Shown piece after piece: positions 1 to 6,268 of a stretch of 6,268 bases of DNA. The DNA comes from Pelomonas sp036404855 (GTDB taxonomy: Bacteria > Pseudomonadota > Gammaproteobacteria > Burkholderiales > Burkholderiaceae_C). Under the pieces are notes generated by a model. The model had not been told where the DNA came from. It saw nothing but the letters and a program-made list of their open reading frames with translations, and ran no database searches. The first letter of the stretch is position 1. Every line of letters begins with the position of its first letter. The DNA is taken from the NCBI RefSeq assembly GCF_036404855.1, contig NZ_DASWYS010000263.1:1-6268 (forward strand), read 5' to 3'. The position numbers and the translations under genes were made by a program.

Positions 1-101
1 ACGTGCTGTACCAGGACACCGTCAACGTCTACCGCGAGCTGCTGGACTCGGGCAAGGAGTCGCTGGTGGAGCTGTTCCTGGACCCGGACGGCGCGCACGC
101 G
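1..101 (+). pseudogene. C-terminal fragment of a second S9 peptidase copy, broken at its 3' end
   Basis: Read from position 3, this encodes 33 residues matching residues 825-857 of the complete S9 peptidase on the opposite strand, with one change (Val to Ala just before the catalytic His). Nucleotide identity is 94 of 100 with bases 516-615. Five of the six differences fall at third codon positions and are silent, so this looks like a selected coding copy, not a copy with random errors. The homology stops at about base 101. The reading frame then runs through unrelated sequence to a TAG at 366-368, losing the normal last 27 residues. The 5' part lies outside the window, so an upstream paralog cannot be excluded. 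The fragment carries the His (CAC at 96-98); the Ser and Asp positions would lie upstream. A chimeric assembly join is the main alternative explanation. Confidence 0.72.
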
Positions 102-102
102 C

Positions 103-300
103 GACGATCCGCTGGACACCGACCTCGCCCGCCTGCACGCCCTCACGGGCGCCTGCGCGCTGGCGCGAGGCGACGTGGAGCTGGCCCGCCGCGAGGCCGG
201 CCTGGCCCGCCGCAGCTTCGCGACCCGGCCGTGGGCGGCCGACTACCGCCAGGCGCCATTGCGACGGCTGGAAGCCGATCTGTCCGCGCGCCGCGGATGA
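103..300 (+). pseudogene. Orphaned C-terminal tail of an unrelated, helical TPR-like protein
   Basis: In frame 1 (codons starting at 100, 103 and so on, TGA at 298-300) the sequence encodes about 65 residues beginning RDDPLDTDLARLHALTGACA and ending in a short Arg-rich tail. Nearly 90% of its codons end in G or C, as expected of a real gene here. The pattern of Ala/Leu/Arg with paired small residues (ALARGDVELARREAGLARRS) suggests helical hairpins of the TPR type, as at the C-terminus of some Burkholderiales serine/threonine kinases or transcriptional regulators; that family guess is weak. Upstream of about 100 the same frame is open but gives Cys/Trp/Ser/Thr-rich nonsense, because there it is the off-frame of the peptidase fragment. 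The 5' part of this gene therefore appears to have been replaced at the junction near base 101. Confidence 0.55.
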
Positions 301-320
301 CGCGGGCGGCATTCCGGGCG

Positions 321-424
321 GCCCCAAGCCCGCCCGCCTGGGGCTTCTCGCGGCTCAGCCGCCAGTAGCCCCACCCCGCTCTGGGGGCCCGCACACTCGC
401 GATCAGCGCCGCGAGGCGGGGCGC
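321..424. terminator. Hairpin-rich gap between convergent genes, possible bidirectional terminator
   Basis: The 130 bases between the plus-strand tail (ends 300) and the peptidase stop (431) contain four compact inverted repeats. They are GCCCCA/TGGGGC at 321-326/339-344, GCGGC-TCA-GCCGC at 350-362, GCCCCA/TGGGGGC at 368-373/382-388 (one bulged G), and GCGCC/GGCGC at 406-410/420-424. The first and third share the same stem sequence. None is followed by a convincing T tract on either strand; only TTCTC follows the first on the plus strand. The convergent position suggests transcription termination, but classic intrinsic terminator structure is lacking. No coding sequence is convincing here. 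Confidence 0.35.
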
Positions 425-430
425 AGGGCT

Positions 431-3085
431 TCACGAGCCCACACGGCCCAAGTTGCGCAGCCAGAACGCCTCGTACTTGCGGTGCCAGCCGGCCGGCTTG
501 ACGACGCCGCCCATGGCGTGCACGCCATCCGGGTCCAGGAACAGCTCGACAAGGGACTCCTTGCCCGAATCCAGCAGCTCGCGGTAGACGTTGACGGTGT
601 CCTGGTACAGCACGTTGGGATCCTGCATGCCGTGCACCAGCAGCAGCGGCTTCTTCAGGCCCTTGGCCAGCGGCAGCAGCGAGTACTTGCGCAGCACGGG
701 CTTGCTGCGGTCCGTGGCCTTGCCGATGGTGCGGCCGCTGTACCAGCTGTTGTAGTTCTCCCATTCTGTCGGGCCGGCGCCGGCGATGCCTGCGGCGAAC
801 ACGTCGGGGTGCGTGTACATCGTGTACTGGGTCTGGAAGCCACCAAAGCTCCAGCCGTTCAGGCCGATGCGGGTGGCGTCGACGCCGAACTGCTGCGGCA
901 GCAGCTTGGCGAGGTCTTCCAGGTCTTCGGCCTGGGGCTCACCGGCACGCTCCCAGTTGGCGTCGGAGAACTTACGGCCGTAGTTGCTGTGACCGCGCGG
1001 GTCCACGGCGACGGTCACGTAGCCATGCTTGGCCGCCATGTACTGGCCGAACATGTAGGCGGTAGCCTGGAAGCTGTCGACCTCGACGATGTGGCGATCG
1101 TTCAGCGGGCCGCCATAGACGTAGACGACGGCGGGGCGCTTGTCGCTGGCCTTCCAGCCGGCAGGCTTGAAGACATAGCCTTCGATGCGGTCGCCGTGGC
1201 GATTGGTGTAGTTGAAGCGCTCGGGCTGCAGCAGCTTGAGCTGGGCCCAGGCCTTGTCGTTGCTGTCGGTCAGCGTGCGCGGCGCCGACTTGCCGTCGAC
1301 AGCCAGCAGTTTGAGCTCGGGACGCTGGGCCCAGTTGCCAGCGTTGGCAGCCACCCAGCGGCCGTCCTCGGAAGACGCCGCGGCACGGTGGAACTCGCCG
1401 GCCGCGCCCAGAGCCTGGGTGGCACCGTTGGTGATGTCGACGCGCAGCAGGTTCATTGCTGCCGTGTCGCCCTGGTTGGCCAACACGAAGAGGCTCTTGC
1501 TGTCGGGCGTGAAGCCGGCGATCTGGTGGGCCTCGAAGTCGCCCTTGACGAGCGGGCGCAGCGCCTTGCTGGCCACATCGATGGCCCAGGGCTGGCGCCA
1601 GCCGGACTCGTCGAGGATGAGCACCAGCGTCTTGCCGTCCGGCGTAAAGCGCGGCTTGATGACGTTGACGACCTCGTGGCCCACGTCACCACGGCGCTCC
1701 AGCACCAGCTCGGGCTTGGCACCTTCATCGGCCGTGCCGATGTAGACGCGCAGCAGCTCCTTGTCGCGCTCCCAGGTCGTGAAGGCATAGCGGCTGCCGT
1801 CACGCGCCCAGGCCACGTCGCTCATCTCGAACCAGGTGTCGCCACCGGCGTTCGTGAACACGGGTGCGGGCTGCTTGCGCGGTGTCTCGCCGGCAGCCAC
1901 AGGCACCTGGCGGATGTAGAGGGCCAGCGGTGGTTGGGTGCGCTTGTCATCCGACACCTCGCGGTTGACCTTCTTGGCCGTGGCCCAGCGCTCGCTGTAG
2001 TTCATGATCTCGACCTGACGGCCGGGCGGAGCGGGCTTGTCGTCGGCCGTCTTCAGCGGCGCCCTGGCCAGCAGCGACATCCAGCGGCCGTTCTCGCTGA
2101 TGGCGGTCTCCGAGATGCGGTACTTCTTCTGCTCGTCGTCCGGATGGATGAGCTCGCGGTTGACGACCTGCACGCCGGCCTGCTTGAAGCCAGCGCGCAG
2201 CACGCGGGTCTCGTCGGTGTAGAGCACGCCGCTGTCGTCGGCCGTATAGCCCACCAGGCGCAGCTCCCGCTGCGTGGCGACCAGAAGCGCGGGCGCCTTG
2301 TCGTCCGCCTTCCAGCGGTAGAGGCCGCCACGGTACTGGAACACCAGCTCGTCCGCCTTGCGCGCCCAGGCGAACTGGGCCGGTCCGGGATAGAGGTCGG
2401 CAGGCTTGAGCTTGTCGCGAGCGAGCTTCTTCTTCAGCTCATCACGCAGCTCCCAGAGCTCCTTCTCCTTCTCGTCCTTCTTCTCCGCCGCAGACGCGGC
2501 GGCCGCCGGGGCCGGCGCGGGCTTGCCGGCGCGCTTGGCAGCCAGCACGGCAGCCGCGTACTTCTCGGCATCGGCCTCGGCTTTGTCGGCGGCCTTCTGT
2601 GCGTCGTCCTTGGCCTTCTTCTCGGCCAGTTCCTTCTTCAAGGTCTCGATGGCCGCGGTTTCCCACTGCGACAGATCCACCTTGTCGCCGCGCAGATAGG
2701 CCTGCTGGGCGACCTCGCGGGCCTGACGCTCGGCGTACTCGGCCTGGCGCTGCCTGAGCTTCTTGTCGAACCGCGCCAAGTCCTCGGGCGCCTCAAAAGC
2801 GGCCATCACCTCCGGCGAGGTGACCCGCTGGGTCTTGCCGGTCTTGGTGTCATGCACCCAGAGGTCGGTGCCGGGCTCCCCGAAGGGGTTCCAGAGATAG
2901 GCAAGGTAGCGTCCGCTGCGGCTGAAGGCGGCATCCTTGGCTGGCTCACCGCGGTAGGGCTCGGCGCGGAACAACTGCTCGAGGGTGGGAACGGCGGCGG
3001 GTGTCTGCGCCTGCAGCGGCGTGGTGGCCGACAAGGCCAGGGCTAGGGCCAGGCTGCCGATGGCAGCGAAGGTCACGGGCTTCAA
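431..3085 (-). CDS. Exported S9-family serine peptidase (DPP-IV/prolyl oligopeptidase-like)
   Basis: This is an 884-residue protein. Residues 1-26 look like a Sec signal peptide: a Lys near the start, an Ala/Leu core, and cleavage probably after Leu-Gln-Ala. It probably acts in the periplasm or outside the cell, releasing dipeptides or short peptides; the substrate is unknown. The N-terminal half (about 31-620) resembles a DPP-IV-type beta-propeller, with repeated 'S.SGRYLAY', 'TPDGKTLVLI' and 'TPDSKSLFVL' strands. The C-terminal half (about 620-884) is an alpha/beta-hydrolase: YGGP at 657-660, DPRGHSNYG from 695, nucleophile Ser746 in GWSFGG, Asp822 in HGMQDPNV, and His856 in DGVHAM. The triad is complete. 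Residues about 95-230 form a long Lys/Glu/Ala-rich, coiled-coil-like insertion with a PAPAPAAAA stretch, unusual for the family. Translation starts at TTG (3085-3083), chosen because AGGAG lies 7 bases upstream and the signal peptide begins there. It is the last gene of a minus-strand series, 95 bases after its neighbour. Family assignment is firm; exact specificity is not. Confidence 0.95.
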   Translation of the reverse strand: MKPVTFAAIGSLALALALSATTPLQAQTPAAVPTLEQLFRAEPYRGEPAKDAAFSRSGRYLAYLWNPFGEPGTDLWVHDTKTGKTQRVTSPEVMAAFEAPEDLARFDKKLRQRQAEYAERQAREVAQQAYLRGDKVDLSQWETAAIETLKKELAEKKAKDDAQKAADKAEADAEKYAAAVLAAKRAGKPAPAPAAAASAAEKKDEKEKELWELRDELKKKLARDKLKPADLYPGPAQFAWARKADELVFQYRGGLYRWKADDKAPALLVATQRELRLVGYTADDSGVLYTDETRVLRAGFKQAGVQVVNRELIHPDDEQKKYRISETAISENGRWMSLLARAPLKTADDKPAPPGRQVEIMNYSERWATAKKVNREVSDDKRTQPPLALYIRQVPVAAGETPRKQPAPVFTNAGGDTWFEMSDVAWARDGSRYAFTTWERDKELLRVYIGTADEGAKPELVLERRGDVGHEVVNVIKPRFTPDGKTLVLILDESGWRQPWAIDVASKALRPLVKGDFEAHQIAGFTPDSKSLFVLANQGDTAAMNLLRVDITNGATQALGAAGEFHRAAASSEDGRWVAANAGNWAQRPELKLLAVDGKSAPRTLTDSNDKAWAQLKLLQPERFNYTNRHGDRIEGYVFKPAGWKASDKRPAVVYVYGGPLNDRHIVEVDSFQATAYMFGQYMAAKHGYVTVAVDPRGHSNYGRKFSDANWERAGEPQAEDLEDLAKLLPQQFGVDATRIGLNGWSFGGFQTQYTMYTHPDVFAAGIAGAGPTEWENYNSWYSGRTIGKATDRSKPVLRKYSLLPLAKGLKKPLLLVHGMQDPNVLYQDTVNVYRELLDSGKESLVELFLDPDGVHAMGGVVKPAGWHRKYEAFWLRNLGRVGS

Positions 3086-3091
3086 GGGGGA

Positions 3092-3097
3092 TCTCCT
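3092..3097 (-). promoter_or_regulatory. Shine-Dalgarno of the S9 peptidase, fixing a TTG start
   Basis: On the minus strand AGGAGA (3097-3092) is followed by six bases, TCCCCC, and then TTG at 3085-3083. The near-consensus motif at good spacing, and a signal peptide beginning directly at that codon, make the TTG the preferred start. No in-frame ATG or GTG lies close upstream. Confidence 0.8.
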
Positions 3098-3105
3098 GAA
3101 TACAC

Positions 3106-3121
3106 CCCCTAGGGTTAGGGG
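3106..3121. promoter_or_regulatory. Perfect CCCCTA-GGGT-TAGGGG hairpin/operator-like palindrome in the peptidase leader
   Basis: A 6-bp perfect stem with a 4-base loop lies 9 bases upstream of the peptidase Shine-Dalgarno. It also contains the 8-base palindrome CCCTAGGG (3107-3114). A G/C run flanked by TA steps is reminiscent of operators of the CsoR/RcnR/FrmR repressor family, or it may simply be an mRNA leader hairpin. No such regulator is encoded in the window, so its function is inferred. Confidence 0.35.
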
Positions 3122-3127
3122 CGGCGA

Positions 3128-3133
3128 ATTCTA
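3128..3133 (-). promoter_or_regulatory. Possible -10 box (TAGAAT) for the peptidase gene
   Basis: On the minus strand TAGAAT (3133-3128) matches TATAAT at five of six positions in otherwise GC-rich DNA. It would place a transcript start near 3121, giving a leader of about 35 bases that includes the palindrome at 3106-3121. No convincing -35 box was found at 16-18 bases, so this is tentative. Confidence 0.3.
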
Positions 3134-3180
3134 GGGAACCGCCGCGTCCGCTCCATTCGTCACAGCTGGGCCGGCCTGGC

Positions 3181-3339
3181 TCAAAGCCAGTGAGCCACTG
3201 CCGCACCAATGCCGGTGGCCCCACTGGAAGCCCCGATCAGCCACACATCGCGTGCTTCGCTGCGCATGCGCCAGGCCTGCCAGGCGACGCTGCCAAGCAC
3301 GGTGGCGAGCAGGAGGAGGGAAAGGGTCAAGGTGGTCAT
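3181..3339 (-). CDS. Small hypothetical membrane protein, 52 residues
   Basis: The reading frame runs from ATG at 3339-3337 to TGA at 3183-3181. It begins MTTLTLSLLLLATVLGSVAW, a clear transmembrane segment (about residues 3-21). A short basic/acidic stretch follows (QAWRMRSEARD), then a Gly/Ala-rich second hydrophobic stretch (LIGASSGATGIGAAVA) to the end. Two short membrane passes, or one pass plus an embedded helix, are plausible. It starts 37 bases after the stop of the 130-residue membrane protein, on the same strand, so co-transcription is likely. I see no good Shine-Dalgarno before the ATG, so it may depend on translation from upstream. The frame stays open further upstream, but that part gives Trp/Arg/Cys-rich sequence overlapping the neighbouring gene, so the ATG is preferred. 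I do not recognise a family and assign no function. Confidence 0.55.
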   Translation of the reverse strand: MTTLTLSLLLLATVLGSVAWQAWRMRSEARDVWLIGASSGATGIGAAVAHWL

Positions 3340-3376
3340 CGCGAGACTCGAAGCCGAAGGAGGGAGAACAAGGTCG

Positions 3377-3769
3377 TCAACCAGGCACGGCAAGGGGTTG
3401 CGGAGCGGGCCGCGTCGCCTTGCGCCAAAGGGCCGCCGCCACATGCCCGGCCAGTCCGACGCCAAGCAGCAGCAAGACACCCAGGCCCCACGCTGCCCAG
3501 GCCAGGATGCCGACGCCATCGGCCAGCATGGGCAACGCACCGACGAGAGACTGCATTTGCAGCACCAGTGTTTCCAGCATGTCCAGCAGCCATTGCGCCA
3601 CCGGCGGGGGCAGCCAGGCGGTCAACGGCTCAGGCAGGCTCCAGTCGCCAGCGCTCATGGTGCCCACATGCGACAACGTCACCACCAGCAGCGCATGCGC
3701 CGCCATCACGAGACCGGACCACGCCGCAAGCAGGAACAGCACCACGGCCCAGACGACGACAAACACCAC
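3377..3769 (-). CDS. Hypothetical membrane protein, 130 residues
   Basis: The start is GTG at 3769-3767, chosen because GGGAG lies 7 bases upstream on the minus strand; the stop is TGA at 3379-3377. Residues 2-32 are strongly hydrophobic (one long or two short transmembrane helices). Residues about 44-80 contain a Pro/Trp-rich segment (DWSLPEPLTAWLPPPVAQWL) followed by a Leu/Met amphipathic helix. Residues about 86-115 form a second Gly/Leu/Ala-rich transmembrane helix, and the tail is basic and Pro-rich (WRKATRPAPQPLAVPG). This suggests an inner-membrane protein with a short periplasmic or interfacial amphipathic loop and a cytoplasmic tail. It lies 120 bases downstream of the uvrA-like gene and 37 bases upstream of the 52-residue membrane protein. 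It resembles no family that I can name, and no catalytic motif is visible. Confidence 0.75.
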   Translation of the reverse strand: MVFVVVWAVVLFLLAAWSGLVMAAHALLVVTLSHVGTMSAGDWSLPEPLTAWLPPPVAQWLLDMLETLVLQMQSLVGALPMLADGVGILAWAAWGLGVLLLLGVGLAGHVAAALWRKATRPAPQPLAVPG

Positions 3770-3775
3770 GCGCGA

Positions 3776-3781
3776 TCTCCC
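3776..3781 (-). promoter_or_regulatory. Shine-Dalgarno of the 130-residue membrane protein, fixing a GTG start
   Basis: GGGAGA (3781-3776 on the minus strand) is followed by TCGCGC and then GTGGTG. The first GTG, at 3769, sits at near-ideal spacing, so it was chosen over the second GTG and over the downstream ATG codons. Confidence 0.65.
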
Positions 3782-3834
3782 GCTTCCCGAAATGCGCCCA
3801 GTGTGTTGGAGCGGCGCTTCGCAAACCAGATCGC

Positions 3835-3866
3835 CCGGCCGCAGCCGGTCTTCGAAAAAACCGAAG
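3835..3866. other. Stem-loop pair in the gap after the uvrA-like gene
   Basis: The 120 bases between the UvrA-like stop (3890) and the next start (3769) hold two adjacent inverted repeats. One is CCGGC-CGCA-GCCGG (3835-3848). The other is CTTCG/CGAAG (3850-3854/3862-3866), whose loop is an A run on the plus strand and a T run on the minus strand. For minus-strand transcripts the T run lies in the loop and before the GC-rich stem. It is therefore not a standard intrinsic terminator, and read-through into the membrane protein genes is possible. Confidence 0.35.
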
Positions 3867-3889
3867 TCGCGGCCGCGCGGGCCCGGGAA

Positions 3890-6268
<2,379 letters not shown>

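Noticed and set aside
243..764. 173-codon minus-strand open frame near the left end
   Set aside because: It overlaps the peptidase C-terminus in another frame and runs through the hairpin gap. Its composition is typical of a frame shadow.
482..3046. 854-codon open frame on the plus strand, antisense to the S9 peptidase
   Set aside because: It mirrors the peptidase almost end to end. Its product is Val/Leu/Gly/Gln-rich with no recognisable domain, as expected of the antisense shadow of a GC-rich gene. The minus-strand protein has a signal peptide, a catalytic triad and a ribosome site.
3111..3121. Telomere-like AGGGTTAGGGG
   Set aside because: It is a single short occurrence with no tandem repetition in a bacterial leader region, and is better explained as one half of the local palindrome.
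3340..3540. Longer start for the 52-residue membrane protein (119-codon version)
   Set aside because: The extra N-terminal residues are Cys/Trp/Arg-rich and overlap the 130-residue gene in another frame. A clean membrane peptide begins at the ATG at 3339.

Overview
The window is high-GC DNA with strong GC bias at third codon positions. It most resembles a betaproteobacterium of the order Burkholderiales (a Roseateles/Mitsuaria/Rubrivivax-like genome). That placement rests on protein style and remembered family resemblance, not on a marker gene.

Layout from right to left, with all complete genes on the minus strand. Positions 6268-3890 hold the C-terminal ~790 residues of a UvrA-family ABC ATPase, cut off by the window edge. 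After a 120-base gap comes a 130-residue membrane protein (3769-3377) with a good ribosome binding site and a GTG start. After 37 bases comes a likely 52-residue membrane peptide (3339-3181). A 95-base regulatory gap (3086-3180) carries a perfect small hairpin and a strong Shine-Dalgarno. It leads into a full-length, exported S9-family (DPP-IV/prolyl oligopeptidase-like) serine peptidase (3085-431, TTG start) with an intact Ser-Asp-His triad and a large charged coiled-coil insertion in its propeller half.

The left end is the odd part. Bases 1-100 read on the plus strand as a second, slightly diverged copy of the peptidase's own C-terminal region, the segment carrying the catalytic His. They form a 94%-identical inverted repeat with 516-615. 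Just after this homology ends, the reading switches to an unrelated, well-coded tail in another frame (103-300), probably the C-terminus of a helical, TPR-like protein. This is a gene-gene junction. It may be a real rearrangement, an inverted paralog pair, or an assembly chimera. A 130-base hairpin-rich gap (301-430) separates it from the convergent peptidase gene.

No functional pathway clearly links the UvrA-like protein, the membrane proteins and the peptidase; apart from their shared orientation they look like ordinary neighbours. I see no CRISPR array, RNA gene, transposase or recognisable defence or secretion system. The items most worth checking are the left-end junction and the architecture of the UvrA paralog.
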